Shown here piece by piece: positions 1 to 12,082 of a stretch of DNA of 64,000 nucleotides (position 1 is its first letter; every line of letters starts with the position of its first letter). The notes under the pieces are model-generated. The model did no database searches. It saw only the letters and a list, made by a program, of their open reading frames with translations, and was not told the origin of the DNA. Both the position numbers and the translations under genes were made by a program. This stretch comes from Apodospora peruviana (lineage: Eukaryota > Ascomycota > Sordariomycetes > Sordariales > Lasiosphaeriaceae): assembly GCA_033439685.1 (NCBI GenBank), contig JAUEDM010000007.1, positions 1,860,001 to 1,924,000 on the forward strand. Reading direction: 5' to 3'.

Positions 1-1204
1 CAGACTGCATCTGATCCCTTTCCTCGTGGCTGACGCTAGCGTCGGCATGAGCCATCACCTTCTCGGCCGCTTTTTGTTCCTTGAGGAGCTTCCGTTCCTT
101 CTTCGTACGGAAGACCTTCTCTTTGTTCTTTTTCGCAACCGGAGCATCGTCTAACCGGCTCACTTTGTCATATGAAGCCTTCCCCGAGAACTCGGATAGC
201 AGGCGTAGATGGAGGAATACATTGAGAACGGTTTCGTCAACATGATATTCTTTCGCCCTCATCATCTTGGTTAAGAGGGAAGTTGCTTCCATGGATGGTC
301 GCCCTTCTTCATCTTCTCGAAATAGAGTCTCCAGCGCGTCCCTACACTTGACGAAATCAGCATCGATCTGGCGCGTGCTGAGTTTCCGCACAAGAATCCT
401 GATCAGGTCACCCCGAAAGTTGAAATGCGGGACAGCATTTAGTAGCGTGCAGGCGCAAGCGATAGCGACGCTCGAGATAGGTTGGCTAGACTTGCGATCG
501 CCTGGGGTCCCTCGGCCATTTGCGTATCTCGCGAGTGTCTTGATATATGCGTGGTAACCAGCAACCAATGACTGCTCGTATGTTCGTACTCGTTTTACAT
601 CCTTCGATAGCTTCTCCTTGGCAGGGTCCTCCGATGCAGGTCGTATCCGGTACCCAGGAATGATATCTTTGTAGACCGCCATCTGCGTGACGAGGCAGAG
701 CTTTTGAATAGCAACAATGGAAGAGTCCCCGACCGCAGCCATGGCTTTAAACGAGCCGGGGTGTTCTTCCGGGTCCTCGTTCAGTTTCGTGGCAATCTGG
801 GCTAGCTCTTCCTGGGCTTTCCTGATCTGCTCCCGCACCGGAATCTTGGGCTGCTCCGGAACAGGCCTTGGAGCTTCCTCGGAAACGGCCTCGTTGTCGC
901 CATCACTCTCGAGCCATGAGGCGTCACTTGCCACAGACCCAACCTCATCGTCGTCGTCCCGTGAGGCCCAGGTTCCGCTTGGGGTCTTGACGAGAAGCTT
1001 TCCGCCGTTCCCCTCATCGTTGGCCTTCTTGTCCTTCTTCTTTTTGCCCTTCCGCGGTCGAGATTCGTAGTCTTGTTCGAGGCTCCAATTCGCTGCGCTT
1101 TTGAAGAATTGCTTCTGAACTTTGGCATTTCCGCCCGCTGATTCGCCATCATCATCTCCCGGCGGTGGCGATACCCTCCTTCTCTTTGGCGCACGGCAAG
1201 CCAT
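1..1204 (-). CDS. NOC3: NOC3, nucleolar complex protein 3 (N-terminal part, cut by window edge)
   Basis: Reading from the ATG at 1204 down to base 1 gives 401 uninterrupted residues with no intron. Noc3 pairs with Noc2 and escorts pre-60S ribosomal particles from nucleolus to nucleoplasm; it also has a reported role in replication licensing in yeast. Seen here: a basic start (residues 5-10), a lysine-rich nuclear/nucleolar signal at about 51-60 (KGKKKKDKK), an acidic stretch at 83-110, and the family hallmark at about 166-189 (KLCLVTQMAVYKDIIPGYRI) that opens the Noc3 domain. A second basic stretch lies near 358-380. The C-terminal CBF/Mak21-type domain is outside the window. It is divergent from UTP10, with 513 bp between the two start codons. 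The start was chosen because it is the first in-frame ATG and begins a typical basic N-terminus. The family call is very secure; only completeness is missing. Confidence 0.95.
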   Translation of the reverse strand, partial: MACRAPKRRRVSPPPGDDDGESAGGNAKVQKQFFKSAANWSLEQDYESRPRKGKKKKDKKANDEGNGGKLLVKTPSGTWASRDDDDEVGSVASDASWLESDGDNEAVSEEAPRPVPEQPKIPVREQIRKAQEELAQIATKLNEDPEEHPGSFKAMAAVGDSSIVAIQKLCLVTQMAVYKDIIPGYRIRPASEDPAKEKLSKDVKRVRTYEQSLVAGYHAYIKTLARYANGRGTPGDRKSSQPISSVAIACACTLLNAVPHFNFRGDLIRILVRKLSTRQIDADFVKCRDALETLFREDEEGRPSMEATSLLTKMMRAKEYHVDETVLNVFLHLRLLSEFSGKASYDKVSRLDDAPVAKKNKEKVFRTKKERKLLKEQKAAEKVMAHADASVSHEERDQMQS

Positions 1205-1717
1205 TTTGAATGCTTTGCTGTATATGTTGTTGTTCTGTATGGTGGGGAAAATTTATTGGCGATGTGCCTGGATTTTCTCAATCTGTTTTTTTTGGGTCAT
1301 GGGTAGTAGCAGCAGCCACCTCGAATTTGACTTATCGGAGCATGGTGGTTGGTCAATAAGCTTATCGGACCCCACATCTAAGCAGTCCCCAAAAGAAAAG
1401 TTCGGGCGAAGACCGGCGAGCAGCTGGAGCTGGGTCGTGCTCAGGAAACACGAACATCGATTCTTCACGAGAAGCAAGCAGTCGCCTCGAAACTTGCAAA
1501 TCCATCGCATATGACTTCTGCCCAATAGTCAACCCACGCGGAAATTGAGACTGCGGCTCCCGAACTTCTCAATCTGCGTCGAAATCCGACTGCACGTCGA
1601 ACCTCTGCCGAGGCGAAACTGATTGCTGTTAAATGTCGATATAGAAAACCGCAAGACATTACCACACGCCGAGCGCAGACTCTGGGGTGAACCGAAATCA
1701 CGGTCGGTTAGACAAAC
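1205..1717. promoter_or_regulatory. Divergent promoter shared by NOC3 and UTP10
   Basis: The 513 bp between two ribosome-biogenesis start codons must hold both promoters. An RRPE-like core GAAAATTT at 1247-1254 is followed four bases later by a PAC-like GCGATGTG at 1259-1266 (7 of 8 positions of the yeast consensus GCGATGAG). RRPE and PAC are known yeast ribosome-biogenesis elements, read by Stb3 and Dot6/Tod6. That they act here is inference. No convincing TATA box was seen. Confidence 0.55.
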
Positions 1718-4700
1718 ATGGCGTCCTCTCTAGCTGCGCAGTTGGCGCATATTGCAGCCAATTCGCGGACCAGCCTCAACTCCAAGGCGATCAAGGCCAG
1801 CCACTCAAAGTCCCTGATCTTCGAGCCTCGGGTCGCCGCTGGTCAGACTTTCGCTGAGATCTATACCCTCTGCATTGAGGGCTTTGAGGAGCTCTGCCAC
1901 CTGGATCATCGATTTGCGCAGTTTAGGAGTACGCTATTCAACGAGGAGAGCCAGGAGGCGGACAGAACACAGATGACGGCGGAAGAAAATGCACAGCTGG
2001 ACCGGCATGTCGACGCTTTCCTCCACCTGTGTGGCAGCCGACTTCGGCTCATGCCTGCCATCAAGTCTATCGAGTGGCTGATTAGAAGATTCCGGTAAGT
2101 TCCCCGACCATCATTGCCGGACTTCGATCTAACGAGGCTGCAGGATACACGAGTTCAACACCGCAATCCTCATTGCCACCTTCCTACCATACCACACCAT
2201 TCCTGCTTTTGTTACCTTGTTATCGATCTTGCCCAAAGATGTCCCGAAAGAGTACAGTTTTCTCGACCCATATATTCGGTCTCTCACCGCGCCGCCTCGG
2301 GCTGCCATTGTTCAGCAAGCAACTAAGCGCCCGGAGTTGCTCTCGGCTATCTCGCAGTTCACTCTTGAATCATGCCGGGCTAGACAAGAATACCCCGGCT
2401 TGATATCATTCTGGGGCGGTATTATGGCAGAGGCAGTAAACGGCATGCTTGACAAGATGCGGTCCGGAAGAAGGAGCATACAGTTGCAGAACGATCATGA
2501 TTTGCTCCAGCAGATCATCCCCGTCTTGAACGAATCATTGGTTATGAAGGATGTACCTGGGCTGCAAATTGCCAGTTACATGATTGTCTCCATCCTTGCT
2601 GCCAAGGGCAGTTTGGATGATGCCGCCCTGTCTGCCTTTATGGATCAACTGGTCCATGGGTGGACTCCGGAGACCCTCCGCCCCGGCGTCGTCTGCCTCT
2701 GCATCATATCTCAGTTCCGATCCGCTAAGCAGCTCTCCGGAAGAGTCACCAAATCTCTCATGAAAGTGCATAACATCGTCTCAACACTCGACGAGATCAA
2801 CCACGAGTACAGAGTCGATAAGTTGGCAAACGGGTTTGCGCTTGCTTTAGTGGATAGACTGCACAAGAAGGGCGATGTCCGAAGTCTTCCTGTAGTGAAC
2901 TCGCTCATTGTTGGTAAAATCCTCCAAGAGAAGCAGATCAAGGTCATCTACAAAGCATTGCTGGTGGCAGCTCACAAGGTCGACGACAAGGTTGATGAGG
3001 ACGGCCACATTCGCAATGAACTGGGATCAACTCTGGTCGGCCTGTCACAGAGCTGGGGGGAAGTTGGTGATGCTATCAGAGCCGCCATTAAAGAGGTTGA
3101 TTTCGACATCGAAGAGCTCGAGTTGCGCCTGGGTACAGCTATTCGTCCAAAACTTGCAATTGAGGACGTCTCTGAGGCCGACGCTGAAGACGATCAGCCC
3201 CAGGTCTCAAAGGGGCAGGATCTGGAAGCAAGCTTTGAGAAGTTATCAAAGATGGATCGCACAACTTCATCTTGCTTGTCACAGGAGCCGAGCAGCCTGG
3301 CCACTGGAGTATACTCTTTCTTCCTGTCGGTGGCTGCCAGCGAGAGCAATTTGCAGAGATTCGACGAGGCTCCGGTTTTGAGCCGGCTGCATGCACCGAA
3401 AGATCCCTTTTACTTCAGTTTTTATATACAAATTTGGTGTGGACCATTCCCGACACTAGCCAAGGTCGCCGCCTTGGAACGAGTCAAAGCCCGTTTGAAG
3501 GAAGGAGACTGCACCGACCAGGACTTCCAGGCGATTATCCCTTACTGCATTTTCGCTTTGAGTAACCCGTCAAAGAAGGTCCGCCGAGCCGCAGCAGATC
3601 TGATGGTTGTTTTGGGAGATCTGTTTGACAGCACACCGAGCCGTACGCGGCATGTCTGGGGCTTGGAAAATCTTTACGAAAAGCGTGATGTTGTCAGTTC
3701 GCTGAACTTTGATGCCGCTAAAGCACTGATCCATTCTGTTCTCCTGCCGACCCTCGAAGAGTCTGTGCTCCACGAAGATCATATTTTGACAGCGCTTACC
3801 AGTTCTTTGGAAAGCTCGAAAGCTTCTGGCGGTGTCAAAGATGCCGGAAAGAAGCATTATATTTCTCATGCCACAAGACTGTCTATTATGAAGTTTCTTT
3901 CGGGTCATATAATCGGTACACCGCTAATTGCGGTCAAACTCCGGTTGCTGAAGTCACTCAATCAAATTCGGAGCATCTCTGGGACATCCAGGACAGATCT
4001 CCTCCTTCCGCTGCTTCGCTGGTGGTCCTCTCTATCTAGTGGCTCGGCTCAGCAACTCGCTACCCGAGAGTCAGTTGACGAGCGACTTATTGACGCGGCA
4101 TGTGTTGACGTTGTCGTTGCAAACAACCACGATGGCCTTCAGCTGCTCTTGGACCTGGTCAAGGATCCTCAGTGTGCTACGCGACCCAGTCTCATCCAAT
4201 CCATATTCTATCGCCTTGAGAAGATGTGGCCATCCATGAAAGCCGAAGTCCAGCTTTCCACTGCCCAAGCAATGCTCTCGCTCTCACAAGCTTCTGCCCA
4301 GCCCGCGCCGGAACAGAACCAGATTTCAGTGGAAGCCGCGGATCTTCTGCGAACGGTCGAACTGAACACGGATATTCTTGTCGACTTCCTCGATTCTCTG
4401 CAAGATCAGGTCAAACTACTGACCCAGCCACCCGCAGCCAAGCGGAGACGAGTTAGCACGTCAGAGCAAAACCGAAGCATACAGTTGCAGAACAGCCCGG
4501 AGGTCAAGACTACTGTGAATAAAACCACCTTCATCCTTGAGCTTGTTCAGGAATCCAACCCCGCACAGCACCCAGAGCTGCTTCCCTTCCTCTTCCTGAC
4601 GCTTTCTGATCTCATTCACCTAAGAACGGTTGTTGGGTCCGAGCTCGGCTATCTTCAGGGTCTTGTCTTGAGCAGTCTACTTGCAATCATACCTGCGTAC

Positions 4701-7223
4701 AAGAACAACAAGAATCTGACCATCGATGCATCCGTAGGACACGGCGATATTCTGGCAACCTGCATCCAAAGGTCATCCAGCCCCACTGTCATCAATGCTG
4801 CGCTGCTTCTCGTAGCGAGCTTGGCCAAAACAGCTCCGGAGGTTGTGCTACACAGTGTCATGCCCATCTTTACGTTCATGGGCAGCTCAGTGCTAAAGCA
4901 GGCTGACGACTACTCGGCACATGTCGTCAATCAGACCATCAAGGAGGTGATTCCTCCATTGATTGATACATTCCGGAAAACTCGCAGGAATCTGGTAGCG
5001 AGCACTGCGGAGCTTCTCTCGAGTTTCGTTATTGCCTTTGAACATATCCCATCTCACCGGAAGCACGATCTCTTTATCTCCCTGATCCAGAATCTGGGAC
5101 CAGAAGATTTTCTGTTTGCGGTGCTCGCCATGTTTGTTGACCGCTACGGTACGACAGACAGCATCGTGTCATTTACAACACAGATCATGTCCTCCTTCTC
5201 GGTGGAGATTCAGCTACAGACTTTGATCAAATCTCTCGAGTTGATCAGCGACATTTTCAAGCCGAAGCCGGTCCTATCAAGTGCGCTCCTTGGAAAGACC
5301 GAGAATACGGACCAGGACCCACAGAAACTCGCCATGAAGCAGTTGACACTTCTTCCCCATTTGCTTTCTAACAGGAGGTTGAAGCGGGAGATCAGCCAGC
5401 TGGCTGAAAAGGATGACATGGACTCGGCCAATATTCGTAACCTTTACGCAGCGCTCTTGGAGAGCTTGTTAACATTGGCAAGCACCGTCAAGGCAAAGAA
5501 GCCCCTATACAGCCGCTGTGGTGACGCACTGTCCAATTTGCTCAATCTTCTATCCATTACCGAGTTCATCAAGAGCGTTGAGAGTCTTCTGGACCGACCG
5601 AACGTGACTTTGAGGCAGAAGGTTCTGCGTGCCCTCGAACTCAGGGTTGATAACGAAAGCAACACCGATCCCAAGTCGCGGACGGCTCTGCTAGCCTTCC
5701 TGCCACAGCTAACCGCTGTCATTCGCGAGTCCGACGATATGAACTACAAGCATACGGCAGTGACTTGTGTCGATAAGATCGCCGAGAAGTATGGCAAGAA
5801 AGACCTCGAGGCGGTTGCCGCCGCCGCCGCTACAATTGCAGGTGACCATTGCTTAGGCCAGCCATCCCAGAGTCTCCGCGTCATGACTCTTCTCTGCCTC
5901 GCGTCGCTTGTTGATGTCCTGCAGGATGGCATCGTGCCCGTTTTGCCAGTGGCAATTCCCAAAGCACTTGCGTATCTGGAGGAGAGTCTTGCAGGCGCAA
6001 AGCCGGACACTGAACTGCACAATGCTGCCTACTCTTTCATCACTGCTCTATCCCAGCACATTCCGTATATGATCTCGGGTGCGTACCTTGATCGGCTCCT
6101 TGCTTGTTCCAATGCGTCGGCGGCGGCAGGTCTCGATGATGAGTCCAACAGCAACCGGTCCCAATGCCTCCAGTTTTTGGCGAAGCTGGTCGACGCCAAG
6201 GTTCTTTTTGTTGCTATGGAGCACAACTGGCCCAAGGCCGTTGGCTACGGATACCCGGTAAGAAATCTTGTGTCCGACGACTGTAGACAAATACTAACCA
6301 CCTTGCAGGCACTGGTTGAATATCTCAACATCCTAGGTGTGGCTCTTGATAAACATTCCAAGGCCATCATCTCCAAGAACACTACCGCTCTTTCGGCGAT
6401 CTTCCTCAACGCTTTAGATGTGCGGCGGGTAGCTTCTTCTGAAGGTCAAACGGGAGAGCAGCTCGAATCCGTTGAAATAAACAACCTCGAGAAGACCATC
6501 AACGAAGCAGCGCTCAAGATGATTTACAAGCTGAACGACGCCGCCTTCCGCCCCATCTTCTCTCACCTTATTGAGTGGGCCTCCACTGGTCTCTCGAAAC
6601 ACGACATCGCCGGAAAGACGATGCGCCAACTCAGCGTGTACGGGTTCCTCAACACTTTCTTCGACGACTTGAAGTCTATCGTCACCGGCTACGCATCGTA
6701 CATCATCGACACGTCTGTCCAGATCCTTCAAAAGACAAACTTGAAGGAAGCCAATGAGCGCGAGTTGTGGAAGCGCGTCCTCGCCACACTCGCAAAGTGC
6801 TTTGGGCATGACCAGGACGGCTTCTGGCAGGCGCCGGCGCATTTCAGCGCCGTTGCTCCCTTGCTGGTTGAGCAGTTCCTGCGCGCCGGCGCCGGCGACG
6901 TGGACGCGACCGAGGCCCTCGTGTCCGCGGTCGTGGAGCTCGCGGCCGCTGCTGACTCAAAGGAGCACCACAAGGAGTTGAACGGTGCACTGCTGAAGCT
7001 CTTGCGGTCCGACCACACGGCTGTCCGTCTGGCGGTGGTGCAGTGTCAGCAGGCCCTGACGAGCAGGCTTGGGGAGGAATGGCTGCAGTCTCTGCCCGAG
7101 ATGCTGCCGTATATTAGCGAGCTGCAGGATGACGACGATGAGGTTGTTGAGAGGGAGAACCGGAGGTGGATCGTGGGGATCGAGGAGACGCTTGGGGAGA
7201 GTCTGGACTCGATGTTGCAGTAG
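1718..7223 (+). CDS. UTP10: UTP10, U3 snoRNP-associated SSU processome scaffold (BP28/HEATR1 family)
   Basis: Three exons: 1718-2094, 2144-6257 and 6309-7223, giving 1801 residues, the usual size of fungal Utp10. Utp10 belongs to the t-UTP/UtpA subcomplex, which binds nascent pre-rRNA, supports Pol I transcription and starts small-subunit processome assembly in the nucleolus. Exon 1 carries the conserved N-terminus and joins in phase 2 to give WLIRRFR-IHEFNTAIL across a 49-nt intron. The body is helical HEAT-like repeat throughout; the BP28 C-terminal domain lies in roughly the last 300 residues. Intron 2 (6258-6308, 51 nt) has GTAAGA, ACTAAC and TTGCAG signals but is in frame without a stop; removing it joins GYGYP to ALVEYLN after residue 1497. 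A naive reading keeps 17 extra residues. An acidic tract (ELQDDDDEVVE) sits near the C-terminus. Divergent from NOC3, another ribosome-assembly gene. Confidence 0.96.
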
Positions 7224-8594
7224 TTTGTGTCTCTGTGGACACACACTCTCTCTTTCTCTACGTTTCCTGTAGTTTTCCGGTTCGGTCATATTTGTGTATA
7301 TAAGGATTGGGGGGACTATCCTGTCTATGAAGTGCCTATTCCTCATATCTGGTGGGCAGGTAGGCGTGGGAGTCGGCCAAGGAGAAAGTAGTAGGTGAGG
7401 CTATTTAGTGTGCGGTGACTGGATACCTTCGGTACCTTACCTCAAGTTGTTGGTGAAAATAGTTGCGGAAGAGAATACTATAAACTTCTTGAAATCAGTG
7501 TTTAAACTTCACCAAGCTGCAAGATCCTATGTCTATTTGACTGCCAGGCTATGGTCTGGATAAAATGTATTTTAACGTAAGGTAATGCTGGAGATTTCAA
7601 ACATATTATAATACAGCTAGCTCTAGGTAGGATCGAAATATTCGGTTAAATATATTATCGGATTATTTTCCAGATATAAAGGCATTTTCTTATCCAGACA
7701 GAGCCTGGTAAGTAATCATGCTATAAGGTGCAAAATATCATGGTAGAGATGTGTAATCTTCAAATACGGGCACTGAGAAATACCACATATATGCCGATAT
7801 TATGTCCAATGCTAGGTACCTAGGTACATGCAGTTTAGATGAGTAGTAACGTACGCTCACGTGCGCACAGGACGATGCTTGTTGTAAATCATCTAAGATA
7901 ATCCAGATGTGCGTATTTCCTTCCTCTATTGATTTGTCGACCAAAAGCGAGAGACAAATAAAACAAAGAACGACACATGCTGTGAAGCCACACATCTCCA
8001 CCCTTCCTCATGTCTCCGAATCCAGTCATCCGCCCATGTCTAAACACCTGTAGGTTTGCCACGCATGGGCGTGACGCCAGAGTGCCAGCGTTTGTTCGTC
8101 CATCCATCCATCGAGCAGTCCACCCCTCCGTCGCTGTCTTGAAATGAACTGTGTTCACAAAGACACATGAATAACTGCATTCCACATGGAAGCTGAGCGG
8201 CCACCTGTACACGGCAGTCAGAACGCATAGAGCGCATCTCATGGGGAAAGCCTCATTTCCGACGTACCCAGTCTTGTCGAACAACAAGGCCCATCTGCCT
8301 CGCCTCTTCCGTTGCTTCTGCTCTTGACATTACAAAGCAGCAGCAAAGTCAGCAAAAGGAAGACAACCTGAGCGCGGGTTACATGGTCAGATAAAGGGAA
8401 ATGAGCTGCCAGTATCCGATCAAGCAAATACATTGACCGGTTTCGACTTGGGTGAGTGGTGGTAATGTGAGGGATGGGCCGGATGGATAGAGAATCAACG
8501 CACGGTTTATATCATCAGAAATTTAGAACTTGTTTGGTCGTGAAAGAGTGCAGTGGCAGGTAATAGTGGCATAAGCGGGTCACTCGAGCCACAA
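7224..8594. other. Convergent intergenic region UTP10 / EST1-like
   Basis: This holds the 3' ends of two convergent genes. It is AT-rich at about 7440-7800 and carries CTAGGTACCTAGGTAC, a short direct repeat, at 7812-7827. The open frames here are short, overlapping and not protein-like. No RNA gene was recognised. Confidence 0.6.
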
Positions 8595-11500
8595 TCAACG
8601 CTTGGGCACATTCTCAAACCTTGATCTCCCGTCGGCCTTCACCTGGGGAAGGATCTGGCCAGCCATCGTGATGGGCTGCTGCTTTTGCCACTGAGCTGCT
8701 GATGGCTTCAGCGGATCATTGCTTCCGGCACTCGCCGTAGGAAGCAGCGCAGCGTTGCACTGTGCTTGACTTTGAGCCTGGTGGTAGGCACCAGATGCCG
8801 CTGTCGCAGCTGTCTGCAGAGAAGGGCCTGACGTATAGTTGCCAGCCCACGCACTCATCAATGCTTGCCTATCATACTCTTCCATCTTAGTCGTGCCATG
8901 CACGCCGCTTCCGAACATATTCGTGGCGTAGTTGTGTTCAACCGGCGAAGGCATGCTTCCATGCCAATATACCGCCGCGGCATCGTACGCTTTACCGTTG
9001 TTGTGTGCCAGCCCCGGGCTCGAAATGCTGCCCGGATAGGATGGTACGAGCGGTGTAGAGGACGCGTTATCCCCCAGAGGAGAGGGAGAGTGCCCAGCAG
9101 CTAACCAAGAGGCGGATGGTTGCGTCCTATGGGCAGGGGCCCCGAGTTGTGCCTTTGCGGGCAATCCCCAGGGGCTATTGACTGGTGGCAAGCTCGAGTT
9201 GGCACCAGAAAATGCCATTGGGGAAAATTGCGATTGGGCTGGCGGTTGGTCACCCATCGAATACTGGCCAAGTTGCCAGTGTCCGGCCGGGGAACCCCAT
9301 GGATCAGGCTGGGAAGCCTTGGATGATGCCACTGTTGACGGCTGGGCTGAAATCTCTCCAGGCTCAGTCCAGACTTCGCGAATACCATGACCTTGAATGG
9401 AGGCTTGTTGGCTGCGGTTCGTAAAATCCGGACCTACTCTCGAAAGCCCCTGTTGAGAAGTAGAGGCAGCCGCGTGGTGCCCTCGTGGCACAGTTGACGC
9501 ATTGTGCTGTCTAGTTTGCACCGGGACCATGTTGCGAATTGTCAGATTGTCAACTCCTTGTCCCTGGGTAGTAACGCGGGAAGTGCCAGGACGGGAAGTG
9601 GCCAAACCATTGGTCGTTCCCCAGCCTGGACTATTTCCTTTGGCCGCGTGCTGCAACAACCCTTCCCCAATTGCCGGGGTATAGAAATAGTTCCAGGGCA
9701 GAGTCGGAAATGTCTTCCCATTCGCCGAATCTGGAGTTGGACTCGTCGATGCCACGGATCCAAGAACTTCGCGAGCAGTTGTCGAGCCCATACCATAGGA
9801 AGTTTGATTCTGCGATTGGCTATCAGTCCGGGATTCGGATACTCTAGTGGCTTTACCCGTTTCCGGCGGAGTCAGGAAGTCATTGAGAATCCCGTAGAGC
9901 TGGTTCTCGATGGGAAATTCCGAAGCTCCTGGAGCTGCTCGTGATGCCACTGTGGAGTGTTCAGGCAAGACGCGACGCACAGAGCTGGTAGGCTTCTCGA
10001 CGGGAGCAGCGTAAAAGTCTTCGTCCCCGGAGAACGCATCTGAGTCGTTTTCCGTAGGCACAACTGCTACCGCTGGCATGGGGGGTTGATCAACAGCGGC
10101 TGGCATCACCGCCGACATTGTAACTGCAGCAGCAGCATCAACAGGTGCAGCAGGCAGGTTGGCTGGCATATTGGTGGTGGGAACCGGCTTCCCAATTTCT
10201 GTATACAGGAATCTCACGCGTTCCTGGGAGTCTTCCATTATCTTGGAGTGCATAATAGGGAACGGCGAGTCGTTGGCCAGGTTCAGCGCACAACTCAGGA
10301 CGCCAAGAGCACGCGTCAGCGCGACATCGTCTGCTGTGAAGGTGGAATCTGGGATGTCTTCAGCGCGCGGTTTGGGCGTGTGGAGGACTGGGTGGTAGTG
10401 CAGTCGGCAACCTTCGGGCAGTTCGGGCCCGTTTAAGCACCTCATCCCAAGTGTCTCCTCGTCTTCTGGGAACCGGAAGGGCACTGGGGTTTGAAGGCTC
10501 GCAATTTCGTTCGCCACCAAGTCGAATAGGAGATTTAGTGCGTTGGCCAAGGTCTTGCACATGATGCCAAACTGTGGTTGCAAGTGGTCCTGGTAACCTA
10601 CAAGATCGGTATTGTAAAAGCAGAGCCAAGTCATGTAAACGCGTATGAGGGGTAGTGTGCGGCGGAAAACGGGCGTGAATTTGTCGGCGACTTGGTTAGG
10701 GCTTGCTGAGTCCCGAGTCTCGTCTGGAGGCTCTACAGGTTCTCGCTGGACGATTTCGACGAGCTCTTCTCGGAGGATACGTGAAATGGTGTGGATGGTC
10801 CGAACATTCTGGAGGAGAATGAATTGGCACGAGCGAGACCCGGTATCGCTCCATTCAGCTGATAGAATTTAGCAGAAGTTGGCGAAAACAGCGTGTTTAT
10901 TAGCGAGACTTACTTCTGGTCTTCTCCAAGCCTACCTGAAAGGCGAGGATATTAATCAAGATCATCTTGAGCAAGCCCATATCCAGATCTGACTGTGTGC
11001 CCTTCTTTAGAGCCATTTCCAAGCGATGGTCAACTTCGTCTTCAAGCTCCTTGCGCCCACTGAACTCCTCTCCCTTGAAGTAGTTGGCGTGTAGTTTGAC
11101 AAACCAAGAGAGCATGGCATCATTGATGCCCTTGGACGCCCCAGCCGTTCCTTGCTGGAGATCCCGAAACTCGCGCTCCAGGTTCGTCGAGGCATTGGGA
11201 TGTGGTTTATCGCATGCGAGTGCTCGATAGAAGTGATATACGACTTCCAGATGGTCCTCAGTCTCGGAAAAAATGACTCCACATTGGTGGTAGCCAAGCC
11301 CGGACTCCGGAATAAGCTCGTTTGCAAGCGAGTAATAAGCTAGAGCATTGTGCCATCGTCGGTCCTTTGGGCGCGCCAGAGTACGATATCTGGAGAGATC
11401 GCCAAGATAGATCAACATCTTGTGGGCTGAGGCGGTGACAGTTTCCTCAAGATTCTCCGCCGCAGCATCCACAATGTCCTGGTCCGGGACAGGCATCTCT

Positions 11501-12082
11501 TCCAGCTCCGCCCGGCGTGCAATACGCTTCAGCGCCTTGACATTGTAGCGGGCACAGACACGTTGTAGATATGCCTTGTAGAAGTACTGGGCCGTCCGAA
11601 GGTAGGCGAGATATAGCTTCTCAATCTTTCGCTTGAGAACGACACGGTCAGAAGACTGGAGTCGGGCAATCGCCTTTCTATACACCTTGGTGACATTGGC
11701 GTGAGTCTGCCAGAGGATATCCTCGACCCGTTTCTCGGCGGCGGCGCGAATATCGGGCCACATCGTGTTGATGCAAGCTAGGCGAAAGCTGGCAGCGAGT
11801 TAGGCACGAATGAGCAGGACTGGGAATAAATAGTAGCTCACTTTTGCATGAGCTTCTCGATCTTCTCAAAGCGAGCGAGCTCGTTCGCAGCCGATCCGCC
11901 TTCCTGAATCCGCTTGAGCTCCTTGTCGATGGTAACATGTTGGCTTTTCGCGCGCCTGTAGGTTGCAAGATTAGCGACGGTAGTGATGACAGGATGGGGC
12001 CATGTGAAGAAAAGCGGTAAACTTACTCCCACTCCTTCTCGGTCGCGGTTGTGATGGTGGCAGTCGCGGTTGGCGTCGCCAT
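8595..12082 (-). CDS. EST1: EST1/SMG7-type protein (14-3-3-like plus Est1 DNA/RNA-binding region)
   Basis: Four exons on the minus strand: 12082-12027, 11955-11842, 11788-10914 and 10858-8595, 1102 residues. The N-terminal half matches the Est1/Smg5-7 family: a TPR-rich 14-3-3-like region at about 55-240 (FRLACINTMWPDIRAAAEKR, then LYLAYLRTAQYFYKAYLQRV) and the Est1 DNA/RNA-binding region with the typical GLGYHQCGVIF motif. Family roles are telomerase recruitment (Est1) and phospho-Upf1 binding in nonsense-mediated decay (Smg7/Ebs1). After about residue 500 the chain is low-complexity, rich in Q, S, P, T and G, and ends without a PIN nuclease domain, so it is not an EST1A/SMG6 protein. Intron 2 has two close acceptors (CAG at 11791-11789, TAG at 11783-11781); only the upstream one keeps frame and restores the conserved FRLAC. 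Sequence alone does not decide between telomere and decay roles. Confidence 0.9.
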
